This document shows, in pieces, positions 50,126 through 58,977 of a stretch of DNA of 64,000 nucleotides. Within the stretch, counting starts at the first letter, position 1, and each line of letters opens with the position of its first letter. This stretch comes from Hymenobacter radiodurans (GTDB taxonomy: Bacteria > Bacteroidota > Bacteroidia > Cytophagales > Hymenobacteraceae): positions 186,001-250,000 of the forward strand of contig NZ_CP037922.1 of assembly GCF_004355185.1 (NCBI RefSeq), written 5' to 3'. The notes beneath the pieces were generated by a model. The model was not told where the DNA came from, did not search any database, and saw only the letters and a list, made by a program, of their open reading frames with translations. The translations under genes and the position numbers were made by a program.

Positions 50126-52408
50126 TTACCGGCTTAATTCCTGGAAATACCGCTGGGCCAGCGGGTTGGCAGTCGGCACCCGTGTAGGCGCTGCCGGTGG
50201 GGCTGGCAGCAAACCGGTAAGCGCGCGCTCCACGGATGGTACCAACTCAAGACGCAAGGACCGGCCGGCGCGAACATCGGCTACCAGCCCACGCAGGTCA
50301 CGCAAGGCGGTGAGGTAGGCCCCCGGACGCTCCAGCGCGGCTTGCGCCAAGGCTTGACCTGCCTGTTCAAGTAGCAAGGCGTCAGCGGGTTTGGCGACTT
50401 GGCCGCGGCGGGTAGCCCCTAGCCAACGCAACGCGGTGCGCACGGTTGGTTGCGTAGGTGGGGGGGTAATTTTCTGCTCCCGGCGCGGCGCGGCGGCATT
50501 GCCCATCTCGCCCGTAAGCCGCAGCGTAGCCTCCGGCAATACCGGCGGCGTAAAGCCCGATTTCTTGACGTAAGCACGGGTCTGCTGTTGCACTTGCTTG
50601 AGCAGGCGCAGGGCGCGGTACTCGTACGGCAACGCTTCCTTCAAACGACTGGTGCGCAGCCGCAACTCCGCTTCCCACATTTGAGCCAGCACGCCGCGCA
50701 GCTTGGCCTTCACCTCTGGTTCCAGAAAGTCAGCCGTTTCGCTGTCGTCGTGCAGGTGCATATAGGGTTCCATGAGGGCGGCCGTGGCTGCCTCGCCGGG
50801 AACGTCAGTGGCGGAGGGGAACTTGTCGCCGCTGTGGTCGTGGCCATCGTCGGCCGAGTGCTCTTCCGGCTCGGTGGTTTGCTCTTGCTCGGCGGTGGCG
50901 GGGTTATCTTCCTCTTTTTTCGCTGCGGGCGGACGAGTGGCCGTTTCGCCAATACCTTGTTCGAATTCTTCACCCAGAAACTTGCCGTAGCGCATACGCA
51001 GAATTTTCTGGTCGAAACCCAGGTTATTGCCGCGCTCTGCAACGGTGGCGGCGGGCAGACGCGGCTGCTCGGCAATCAGCTTTTCGGTGTCGATAATGAT
51101 CTGGCGCTGGCTCCGAAAATAGGCTGGCACCACATTCACCCCCAACGACAGGTCGGAAGTGCCATCAACTACGGCCGTGTCTTCCCACTGCACTAAGTAG
51201 GTGTCGGAGCGGGTGCTGCCCCGGGCGTTGTCCCAGGCTTGCACGTAGAAATACACTTCGTCACCATATGTCAGACCGAGCTTTGGTAAGCTGAGCAGAT
51301 GGGTAGCAGTAGCTTGCGCGGGCTGTCCGCGCAGCGAGCCGCTTAAGTCCGTCACGACTTCCGTAAACTTCACTGCTTCACCCTGCCCTTGCGCAACCGT
51401 GGCTACCAAACGGGCCCGACTCAAGCCGTAATCGTCGCGCAACGCTACCCGAATCGCTATTTGCGGCTTGTCGCCAAACTCGATAAGGGTGTATGGCTTC
51501 GGATTCTGAATCTGGACTACGGGCGCTTGGTCAGGCTGCACATCAATGGCATAGTCATCGGAGGCTTTGCCCGCAAACCGCACCCGATACAGCACCGATG
51601 CCGTCAATACTTGCTCAGCCACGAAGGTGTTGGCTTGCCCTGGCATAGCCCTAAAAGCCACCCGCCGCGTGCCTAGCTCTAGTTGAGGCGGCGCGTCGGC
51701 GGCTCGGTTTACGCGCACCGTCCACCGCACCCGCGACCCACTAGGACAGCGGAAAGATGCCATGGCTGCGCTCGTAGCAGGGCGGCGGGTATAGGCTGGC
51801 GGCATCACGTTGATGCGCGTATCAGCAACCCGCGGCGCGGCTTGGGCAGCAGGGCTAAGCTTTTCTTCGGGAAAATTCAGCGCTACGGCAGGAGCGGCAG
51901 TTGGGGCTATGGCCTGCGAAGTTGGCCGCAGCCACCACGCTGCTCCCGCCAGAGCAAGTAGCAACCCCGCAACACCCAGCGCCGGCCGAACATCAAACGG
52001 CAGCAATGTCTTTTTCGCGGCTTGCAATTCCTGCAAGCGACTACTCACCCGCTGATGCTGCAGGCTTTCAAGCAAATTTAATTCGGACGACTCGCGAAGC
52101 AATAGGCCAGTGCTATCCTCCAACTGCGCAAAACGCCGGTCGAGTTGCCGCGCTATGGGCGCCAAGTCAGGGTTCCAAAAGCGCCGTAGCTGAATAAGGG
52201 CGTAAGCAGCCAACAGCAGCGCAACTCCTCCTATGGCCCACACCGGTACAGGCCAATAGCGGGCTATTACCGCCAGCAAAATGCCCCCCGCCACGATGGG
52301 CAACAGCAGCGCGCCCGTTCGGCGCAAAGCATAGCGGAGCCACTCGGCCCTGAGTGCGGGCGAGGCGACCAAAGAAGGCGCTACAGCAGCTTGGGTAGTG
52401 GGTGTCAT
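50126..52408 (-). CDS. DUF4175-family membrane protein
   Basis: 760 residues from the ATG at 52408; a longer frame upstream overlaps the preceding gene. Three N-terminal helices (LLLPIVAGGILLAVIARYWP, VWAIGGVALLLAAYALIQL and ALGVAGLLLALAGAAWWL) are followed by a large periplasmic part with beta strands (YRVRFAGKASDDYAIDVQPD). Later come a charged, His/Asp-rich low-complexity stretch (HSADDGHDHSGDKF) and a helical C-terminal region. This is the DUF4175 pattern. The function is unknown; it belongs to the MoxR/DUF58 envelope operon. The ATG overlaps the preceding stop (ATGA). Confidence 0.85.
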   Translation of the reverse strand: MTPTTQAAVAPSLVASPALRAEWLRYALRRTGALLLPIVAGGILLAVIARYWPVPVWAIGGVALLLAAYALIQLRRFWNPDLAPIARQLDRRFAQLEDSTGLLLRESSELNLLESLQHQRVSSRLQELQAAKKTLLPFDVRPALGVAGLLLALAGAAWWLRPTSQAIAPTAAPAVALNFPEEKLSPAAQAAPRVADTRINVMPPAYTRRPATSAAMASFRCPSGSRVRWTVRVNRAADAPPQLELGTRRVAFRAMPGQANTFVAEQVLTASVLYRVRFAGKASDDYAIDVQPDQAPVVQIQNPKPYTLIEFGDKPQIAIRVALRDDYGLSRARLVATVAQGQGEAVKFTEVVTDLSGSLRGQPAQATATHLLSLPKLGLTYGDEVYFYVQAWDNARGSTRSDTYLVQWEDTAVVDGTSDLSLGVNVVPAYFRSQRQIIIDTEKLIAEQPRLPAATVAERGNNLGFDQKILRMRYGKFLGEEFEQGIGETATRPPAAKKEEDNPATAEQEQTTEPEEHSADDGHDHSGDKFPSATDVPGEAATAALMEPYMHLHDDSETADFLEPEVKAKLRGVLAQMWEAELRLRTSRLKEALPYEYRALRLLKQVQQQTRAYVKKSGFTPPVLPEATLRLTGEMGNAAAPRREQKITPPPTQPTVRTALRWLGATRRGQVAKPADALLLEQAGQALAQAALERPGAYLTALRDLRGLVADVRAGRSLRLELVPSVERALTGLLPAPPAAPTRVPTANPLAQRYFQELSR

Positions 52409-53982
52409 GCGGGAGAAAGGGGGGAAGAAATGGGGCGCTGCCGGGCCAGCAGGCGCTCCAAACCAAAGAGCAACGCGGCGAAGAGTACCGCCCAAGCCCG
52501 CAAATCAGTGAATGTGTCAGGAGCTGGTCGAACTGCTTTCTGGGGGACTTTCTTGGCAGAGTTTGAGCTACGCTGAATGGCTGCCTGAACTTGGCTCGGG
52601 GCAACTACCCGTTGGTCATTACGGGCCAAAGCAGGAGTTGGTATAGGTGGCTGTAGCAGCCCAAGCAGCAAGGCCGGCAATTCTGGACTATCCGGAAGGC
52701 CACTCCACGTTGGATTCAAGCGCGTGTGCAGCGTGTATACTTGGCCGCGCCCTTCTGCCCGCCCCGACAGTACGGGCTGGCCTGAGCCATCCGTCCAAAT
52801 AGCAGCGGCGGGGGGCAAAATAGCGGCCGTATCACGGCGCAAAATCGGAATAAGGGTCTCTGCTCCAACAGGTCCAAATGAGGCCGCAACGGCGGCGCCT
52901 GTTCCTGCTGCCTGTTGCCACCAGTTCAGCCCTTCGGCCACGCGCAGTTTCCACGCGGCTGGCATAGGCGCTTTGCTCAGCCAGAAAACCCAAGTCAGTG
53001 AGTCGGAAGGGGAGGGCGCGGTGGCCGAAACGGTAATGACTGGCGGCACTAACAGGCCACTACTCGCCGCTCGTAACGCCGCTGCTAAGTAGCGCGCATC
53101 CTCGGCCTGGTCTGGGGTATAATACACGCGCAGACGCATAGGGGCCTGCACAGGTGTAGCTACGGAATCAGATACGAGGTGCACAGCCGCCTGATTGTTA
53201 GCACGTGTTTCATACCGCAAGGCGGGCAAGCCCGGCACTGGCAGAGTACCAGCCGTAGTTGGCCGCGCCACCGTAACCGCCTGAAAAGTAGTTTTTTCTT
53301 CATCGCTGCGCCCAATTAGTAGACGTACCTTATTTGCCCCGTTAAGGCCCGCAGCTTGCACCCACGCACCCGAATCAGGAGTAGGGATAAGCTGCCAAGT
53401 TAGGTTGGGGGGCAAATTAGGGCGGGTGCCTTGCAAGTCTGCTAGCTTAGCTGGCGTGAGTAAATGCACGGGCCGATCCGCAAAACGCTGCGCGGCTTGG
53501 GCTGCGCGCGCCCACAAAAAACTTGATTCGGTTGAATAGCTAATAGAGTCAGAGGCCGCTGGATTCGCTACCAGTGCAGTCCACTCCTCCGCTGAAATTG
53601 ATGGGAGGCCTTTCTCCAAACGACTTACCTCGTACCCACGGCGACGTAGCGAATCAACTAGCGGACGTACGTTTGGTAGCGCGGCGGAGGTTAGCAGTTC
53701 GGGGCTCACCAACACCTGACCACGGGCCGGCGGCGCGGGCCGCTGCCACGCAGGTCCGGCTAATGCCACCGCCAATACTGCTACTACAGCGGCCCGCAAC
53801 AGCAGCAGTAGCAGCTGCTCCAGCTTCAGGCTGCGCAGGCGCCTATTAGCCGACGCTGCCAGCCACCTCACGCTGCCCACCTGCACCGTGCGGCCCGGCC
53901 GCCGGTTCCAAAGGTGGATAGCCAAGGGCACCAGCAGCCCCAGCAAAGCCAACAACGCAGATGGAGTGAGAAGGGTAAACAA
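52405..53982 (-). CDS. BatA-type membrane protein
   Basis: 525 residues. The N-terminal BatA domain is clear: FTLLTPSALLALLGLLVPLA, then IHLWNRRPGRTVQVGSVRWL, and a second helix LLLLLLRAAVVAVLAVALAG. A large periplasmic region follows, with a final helix WAVLFAALLFGLERLLA. No von Willebrand motif is seen. Proteins of this type are part of the aerotolerance-like operons built around MoxR and DUF58. Its ATPase partner and DUF58 gene lie just upstream. Confidence 0.85.
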   Translation of the reverse strand: MFTLLTPSALLALLGLLVPLAIHLWNRRPGRTVQVGSVRWLAASANRRLRSLKLEQLLLLLLRAAVVAVLAVALAGPAWQRPAPPARGQVLVSPELLTSAALPNVRPLVDSLRRRGYEVSRLEKGLPSISAEEWTALVANPAASDSISYSTESSFLWARAAQAAQRFADRPVHLLTPAKLADLQGTRPNLPPNLTWQLIPTPDSGAWVQAAGLNGANKVRLLIGRSDEEKTTFQAVTVARPTTAGTLPVPGLPALRYETRANNQAAVHLVSDSVATPVQAPMRLRVYYTPDQAEDARYLAAALRAASSGLLVPPVITVSATAPSPSDSLTWVFWLSKAPMPAAWKLRVAEGLNWWQQAAGTGAAVAASFGPVGAETLIPILRRDTAAILPPAAAIWTDGSGQPVLSGRAEGRGQVYTLHTRLNPTWSGLPDSPELPALLLGLLQPPIPTPALARNDQRVVAPSQVQAAIQRSSNSAKKVPQKAVRPAPDTFTDLRAWAVLFAALLFGLERLLARQRPISSPLSPA

Positions 53983-54036
53983 GGTTTAAGTAAGAATTAG
54001 AATTGAAATGGCGATTCAATAAGGCAGAGCAGGTAT

Positions 54037-54911
54037 TTACATCTGCGCCTCGCGGCGGCGCAAAAACTCGCGCATCGCCTGATCCAGCGGGTCAGTGGTG
54101 CTGAGTTGGTGGTAGTCGAAGCCGTGGCGCCGGGCCGATTGGGCCGTAGTACGCAGCCATTCTTGGTGGTTCTGCTGATAAGCTGCCCGCTGCTGATCGG
54201 CATCAAGCTGGAGAATCTGGCCAGTTTCGAGGTCCTCAAACGTGATAGAGCCCCGATAGGAAAACTTTAGCTCGTTCTGAGCCACCAAGTGCAGTACCAA
54301 CACCTCCCCGGCTACCGCCTGCAGGCGAGTGAGCAGGCGTTCCATCTCGGCTTCTTCCTCATATAAGTCGCTCACAAAAACGGTCAGGGCCCGCTGGCGC
54401 CGGGACGTAAGCGGCGCCAGCGTAGCCGTACTCGGAAAACGCCCCACTCCCTCAGTCTTCTCTAGCATATGGTAAAGACGAGGCAACTGCCGCGTCTCAG
54501 CTCTGGGGGCAAATGTTGGAGCCCTTCCGGCCGCAGCACGCTGAGCGCTACCGCATCGCCCTGATTAGTGGCTAGATACGCCATACTTGCCAAAACCAAC
54601 CGGGCATAATCCAGCTTGGTCAGGCCGTTGTCGTCGCGGTGATTCATACTGGCACTCGCGTCGAGCAGCAGATGAATCATCAGACTGGTCTCCACCTCCG
54701 ATTCGCGGATGTAGTAGCGGTCGGAGCGGGCGGCCAGTCGCCAATCGAGGCGGCGCAGGTCGTCGCCGGGCTGGTAAGGGCGGTATTGGCTGAACTCTAA
54801 GCCTACACCCCGCCGCCGGCTCCGGTGCTGACCAGCCAGAAAACCCTCCGCCGCCAGTTTGGCAGCCAAAGGCAAGTTGCGCAGGGCGTGAAGGGTTTCT
54901 GGAGCCAGCAT
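54037..54911 (-). pseudogene. DUF58 protein, one frameshift
   Basis: Two frames (54911-54462 and 54486-54037) together give about 291 residues. The DUF58 signature is complete in the first frame (RRGVGLEFSQYRPYQPGDDL, RRLDWRLAARSDRYYIRE, LLDASASMNHRDD). The last is a metal-binding DxSxS motif of the von Willebrand type. The second frame continues with LPRLYHMLEKTEG, LTVFVSDLYEEEAEMERLL and ends in FLRRREAQM. The break lies in the G run at 54505-54509 (plus strand); one more base gives LPPRAETRQLPRLYHM. It is usually a partner of MoxR. Confidence 0.88.
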
Positions 54912-54922
54912 ATAGTTATTGG

Positions 54923-55900
54923 CTAAACGGCTACGGCTTTCAGCAATTCGGCTACGGCGTCATCGGCCGTGATATTCTCGGCTTCGGCATTGAAGTTCAA
55001 CAGCACCCGATGCCGCAACACCGGCGGCGCCAGCGTCCGCAAGTCGTCCAGGGTAACGGCGAAGCGGCCTTGCAGCAACGCCCGCGCTTTGGCGCATAAA
55101 ATGAGAGCCTGTCCGGCCCGCGGGCCCGCGCCCCAACGGCCATAATCCTGAATGAACTTTACCTGCGTAGTAGCTGGCCGTGTAGCCCGCACCAAGCGAT
55201 TCACGAAATCAAGAAGCTCTGGGCTCAAACTCACTTGGCGCACAAGCTGCTGCAACTGCCGGATATCCGCGCTGCCTAGCACCGGTTTTACTTCGGCGCG
55301 GGCTGTGCCCGTTGTGCCGCTAAGCACCGCTAGTTCTTCCTGCTCCGATGGGTAGCCGATGCGCACGTATAGCAAAAATCGGTCGAGCTGAGCTTCGGGC
55401 AACGGATAGGTCCCAGCCTGTTCAATCGGGTTTTGGGTTGCCAGCAGGAAGAAAGGCTTCGGTAGCGCATGCTCTTGGCCCGCGTACGTCACGTGGCCTT
55501 CCTGCATGGCTTCCAGCAACGCTGCCTGCGTCTTGGGTGGCGTCCGGTTGATTTCGTCGGCCAATACTAAGCTGGCGAAAATTGGTCCCTCGTTAAACTT
55601 AAACGAACGATGACCGGTGCCGTGGTCTTCCTCCAATACTTCGGTGCCCAAAATATCGGTGGGCATCAAGTCGGGCGTGAACTGAATGCGCCGAAACGAC
55701 ATATCGGTGGCCGCCGCCAAGGTGCGAACCAGCAGCGTTTTGGCTAGTCCCGGCACGCCTTCCAGCAGGGCGTGGCCGCCCGCCAGCAGCGCGACAAGCA
55801 CCTCATCGAGCACTTCACTTTGCCCTACAATGACCTTGGCAATTTCTTCTTTGAGCGGCGGCAGTTTAGCAAGCAGGCGGTGTACTTCTTGTTCGGTCAT
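54923..55900 (-). CDS. MoxR-family AAA ATPase
   Basis: 325 residues. Walker [11 protein letters not shown] near 47, Walker [13 protein letters not shown] near 110, sensor [20 protein letters not shown] near 155, and the C-terminal AAA lid with [20 protein letters not shown] residues near 245. MoxR ATPases act as chaperones for maturation of von Willebrand-domain partners, here the DUF58 and BatA proteins downstream. It is 11 bases upstream of the DUF58 gene. Length is normal. Confidence 0.95.
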   Translation of the reverse strand: MTEQEVHRLLAKLPPLKEEIAKVIVGQSEVLDEVLVALLAGGHALLEGVPGLAKTLLVRTLAAATDMSFRRIQFTPDLMPTDILGTEVLEEDHGTGHRSFKFNEGPIFASLVLADEINRTPPKTQAALLEAMQEGHVTYAGQEHALPKPFFLLATQNPIEQAGTYPLPEAQLDRFLLYVRIGYPSEQEELAVLSGTTGTARAEVKPVLGSADIRQLQQLVRQVSLSPELLDFVNRLVRATRPATTQVKFIQDYGRWGAGPRAGQALILCAKARALLQGRFAVTLDDLRTLAPPVLRHRVLLNFNAEAENITADDAVAELLKAVAV

Positions 55901-55979
55901 GCAGGGAGAAGGTTTCTGGCGATGGTCGGGTGTTAGTTCCCGCTCAAGTCGAGGAGTTCGAAGGTTACTGAATTACTGG

Positions 55980-56603
55980 TTAAGCCGTTAGCGCGTACAT
56001 CAGAATGTTGACGCCAAACTTGGTATTGTCTTCCGCTAGCCAGCGCTTGTTGCGGTAGTCGTAGTCCCACTCGCAGCCGTAGTCTTTGTTAGAGTACAAT
56101 ACTCCGATCCGGCCGTTGATTTCCACGGCTTTTAGGTAGTCGTGGATAAGGTCGTCGCCCCAGCCATTAAGCTCGAAGGCTGTGGGCGGCGGGCCATCCT
56201 TGAAGGTGAAAAACGACTTATAGATGGCGTGCGTTTTGGGAATCTTCTTGAGAGCCCCGGCTCCAAAGCACTGCCGCATCTGCTCCTCAAACGAGCGGGC
56301 AAACAGGCCGTCAATGTCGTGGTTGCAGTCGTCCACAAACACGAAGCCGCCGTTGCGCACGTACTGGGTGAAGTTCTGCTTTTCGGCCGCCGAAAACTGC
56401 ACCAAGCGGTGCCCTGATAGGTAGCAAAATGGGTAACTGAACAGATCGGGGCTGTCTAGGGCCACCACCTTTTCCTTCTGATTGACGGGCACCGTCGTGT
56501 ACTGAATCAGCGAGTGAAGCAGGTTGGTGGGCATTCGCTCATCCACAGAATCCCAGTCGCCGGAACGGTATTGGAGGCGCACGAAGGTAAACGGAGCGGG
56601 CAT
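55980..56603 (-). CDS. DUF4159-domain protein
   Basis: 207 residues from the ATG at 56603; a longer frame upstream adds a leader with no domain. The DUF4159 domain covers nearly the whole protein: VRLQYRSGDWDSVDERMPTN, YPFCYLSGHRLVQFSAAEKQ, FTQYVRNGGFVFVDDCNHD, ending FGVNILMYALTA. The fold is glutamine-amidotransferase-like (DJ-1-like). No signal peptide is present in this copy. It precedes moxR by 79 bases and is a regular member of this operon type. Confidence 0.9.
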   Translation of the reverse strand: MPAPFTFVRLQYRSGDWDSVDERMPTNLLHSLIQYTTVPVNQKEKVVALDSPDLFSYPFCYLSGHRLVQFSAAEKQNFTQYVRNGGFVFVDDCNHDIDGLFARSFEEQMRQCFGAGALKKIPKTHAIYKSFFTFKDGPPPTAFELNGWGDDLIHDYLKAVEINGRIGVLYSNKDYGCEWDYDYRNKRWLAEDNTKFGVNILMYALTA

Positions 56604-56847
56604 AGAAGCAGGTAAGCGACGGAAAAGAGACGGCGCGGGGCCAACAAAGTTGCCTGGGGAGCAAATTCTGACCGGAAAATACAACCTGCCGCCGACTCAT
56701 CAGCAGGAGTTGAAGAAGCTATTCTTGGCTTATGAATTTATTCTGGCCCAATTAATGCAAATCAATCATGTATAAATAATACGCCAATGCCTACAATACA
56801 ATTTGGTATTTCAGCGTATTAGGTTTTTACTCCAACCTGCAACTACT

Positions 56848-57492
56848 ATGAAACGCACTGTCCTATTGCTGTTTAGCTTATTTTCTTTAGTGCTTAGCGC
56901 GCACGCCCAATTCGGTTTGAAAGGCGGAATTAACCGCGCCGTACTCAGCGGCAACGTCGGCGACGATGCTGAGTATCAAACCTCCTATCATGCCGGTATT
57001 TTTTATGAACAGAAAATTCTCGGCCCCATTTCCTTGCAGCCCGAGTTGCTCTACTCCATGCAAGGCGCCCAAGCCCGTAGTCTGATTCGCAACCAGTCGC
57101 TGGAGGAGTTTGATACCAAGCTGCATTACCTCACTCTGCCTGTACTGGCGAAGGTAAATATCGGTCCCGTATTCGTGGAGGCTGGTCCGCAGTTCAGCTA
57201 CCTAGTTTCGGCTCAGGATAACGGTCGCTTGCAAGTTGATATGACCAGCTCCGGCCCGCAGGAATACCTTGATTTTGACCGCGATTCGAGTGGTGATTTC
57301 AAGAAAAGCGACCTGGGTGTGGCGGTTGGCGCAGGCATCAAGCTGCCCCTGGGCTTGGCCGTGGGTGGCCGCTTTACTACCAGCCTCAACAACATCAGCG
57401 ACTATCGCAACATCAGCGGCGTCAATGACCCAGAGCTGAAGAACCGCGTGTTTCAGGCCTATGTGAGCTTTCAGCTAGGGCGAAATAACTAG
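56848..57492 (+). CDS. PorT-family outer-membrane beta-barrel protein
   Basis: 214 residues from the ATG at 56848; the frame is open upstream but lacks a signal there. Signal peptide VLLLFSLFSLVLSAHAQ, then an eight-stranded-type barrel: FGLKGGINRAVLSGN, SYHAGIFYEQKILGPISLQP, LHYLTLPVLAKVNIGPVFVE, AGPQFSYLVS and a final YVSFQLGRNN. The pattern is the common PorT/outer-membrane-beta-barrel (PF13568) family. Role unknown. Convergent with the tldD/pmbA cluster. Confidence 0.92.
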   Translation: MKRTVLLLFSLFSLVLSAHAQFGLKGGINRAVLSGNVGDDAEYQTSYHAGIFYEQKILGPISLQPELLYSMQGAQARSLIRNQSLEEFDTKLHYLTLPVLAKVNIGPVFVEAGPQFSYLVSAQDNGRLQVDMTSSGPQEYLDFDRDSSGDFKKSDLGVAVGAGIKLPLGLAVGGRFTTSLNNISDYRNISGVNDPELKNRVFQAYVSFQLGRNN

Positions 57493-57515
57493 CATAATCT
57501 TTCACACAGCTTCAT

Positions 57516-57551
57516 AAAAAAGCCCGCCAGAGAAGTTCTGGGGGCTTTTTT
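57516..57551. terminator. Bidirectional intrinsic terminator
   Basis: AAAAAAGCCCGCCAGA / TTCTGGGGGCTTTTTT with one mismatch, between convergent genes. Confidence 0.8.
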
Positions 57552-57568
57552 AATTAACAATCTGGCTG

Positions 57569-58894
57569 CTAGACAGCGTCCGATAAGCTGGTGAAGGTAA
57601 AGTCGCGAATCTTCAGGGGTGGCACCAAATTGCCCCCCAGACGTTGCGGTTTGCCTATTGCCTCTATATTATTCAGCATAATAATGGGCGACTCATTAAA
57701 GCGGAAGTTCTTCACCGGATGCTTGATCTTACCGTTCTCGATGTAGAAGGTACCGTCGCGCGTCAGGCCCGTAAAGAGCAAGGTTTGAGGGTCTACGTCG
57801 CGGATGTACCACAAGCGCGTGACGAGAATACCCTTCTCCGTGCTTTTGATCATATCCTGCACCGTTTGAGTGCCGCCTTCCATGATGAAGCCGCTGGGGA
57901 AAGCTGTGGGCGCCACGTTGTTCTTCTGCGCCCAGAAGCGCGAATAATACATGTTCTTCATCACGCCCTTCTCAATCCAGGTGATGCGCTTCGTTGGCAA
58001 GCCATTACCGTCAAACACGTTGCCGGGCGCCTCTGTATTCAGCGGGTCGGAGTAGATCGTAATGCGCTCGTCGAATAGCTTCTGACCGAGCTTGTTACCA
58101 CCGCCTTTTTTGCTCAAAAAGCTGCGCCCCTCATCCGCCGAGCGGGCATCGAGCGAATACATCAGATTGTTGAGCAATCCTTCATCGGAAACCAGCGCAG
58201 CCGGCTCCAGAATTACGGTGTACTTGCCGGGCTCAATGGCTTTCGCATTTACTGAGCCCGCCGCTTTGTCGGCCGCGATTTTGGTCAGAGCCTTGGCGTC
58301 GAGCTTGTTAGCATCCGTGAAGTCAGCTACTGCGTAGCCCGAACCGGTACCATCGGGCGTGCGAACGGTGACGGAGAAGTCGAGGCTGGTATCCTGCTGA
58401 TACGCTTCGAGACCTTTGCTATTACGCATGGCCAGGAAACTCGCGCCATCTTCTAAGTAGCCCGCCGCCGTAAGCTTGCGCTCTTGGCATAAAGCAATAC
58501 TATCGGCGGCAGCTTTGGCCCGGAAATCAGGCGTGACGTTGGCCGTAGTCTGCGCAAACGACACTGGCGTAAGATATTGCTGCGGACCTAGCAGCGGCAC
58601 ATAGTCAGGATCTTCGGGGGCAAGCCGGGCAATTTCTTCGGCCCGCTGCACGCAGCGGCGCAGGGTGGCTTCGTCGAACTCGTTGCAGGTAGCCACACCG
58701 GAGCGTTTGCCAAAACCAGATTCCACTACCAGCGACACATTGTCGGTAGCGCCGGCGGTGCTCACGTTGTTGCGGGCGTAGCGGATGTTGCCTCGGGTGC
58801 GTCCTTGCAAGGTTACGGTACACTCGTCGGCCTTACTATAGCTCAGAACCTTCTTGAGAATAGTCTGAGCTTCGTCTTTTGAGAGAATGGGCAT
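57569..58894 (-). CDS. pmbA: TldE/PmbA-type protease partner, copy A
   Basis: 441 residues beginning PILSKDEAQTILKKVLSYSK. The fold is that of the TldD/PmbA family, here the non-catalytic partner. The His-Glu-x3-His motif of TldD is absent; YTVILEPAALVSDEGLL stands in its place. Other segments: NMYYSRFWAQKN, GFIMEGGTQTVQDMI and the C-terminal GKPQRLGGNLVPPLKIRDFT. No signal peptide is present, though its TldD partner (60630) has a Tat signal. TldD and TldE form a metalloprotease that acts on unfolded or small peptides. About 445 residues in the tandem copy. Confidence 0.92.
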   Translation of the reverse strand: MPILSKDEAQTILKKVLSYSKADECTVTLQGRTRGNIRYARNNVSTAGATDNVSLVVESGFGKRSGVATCNEFDEATLRRCVQRAEEIARLAPEDPDYVPLLGPQQYLTPVSFAQTTANVTPDFRAKAAADSIALCQERKLTAAGYLEDGASFLAMRNSKGLEAYQQDTSLDFSVTVRTPDGTGSGYAVADFTDANKLDAKALTKIAADKAAGSVNAKAIEPGKYTVILEPAALVSDEGLLNNLMYSLDARSADEGRSFLSKKGGGNKLGQKLFDERITIYSDPLNTEAPGNVFDGNGLPTKRITWIEKGVMKNMYYSRFWAQKNNVAPTAFPSGFIMEGGTQTVQDMIKSTEKGILVTRLWYIRDVDPQTLLFTGLTRDGTFYIENGKIKHPVKNFRFNESPIIMLNNIEAIGKPQRLGGNLVPPLKIRDFTFTSLSDAV

Positions 58895-58932
58895 TGCTAG
58901 CTGATTTTATGATAGTTATGCAACAATTGGCC

Positions 58933-58969
58933 TCCGCTCTAGCTGTTCCTGAGGGAGGGCTAGAGCGGA
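58933..58969 (-). other. Hairpin between tldD copy A and pmbA copy A
   Basis: An 11-base perfect stem (TCCGCTCTAGC / GCTAGAGCGGA) with a 15-base loop, without a T run. It may affect processing or partial termination within the operon. Confidence 0.5.
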
Positions 58970-58977
58970 AGTTCCCA

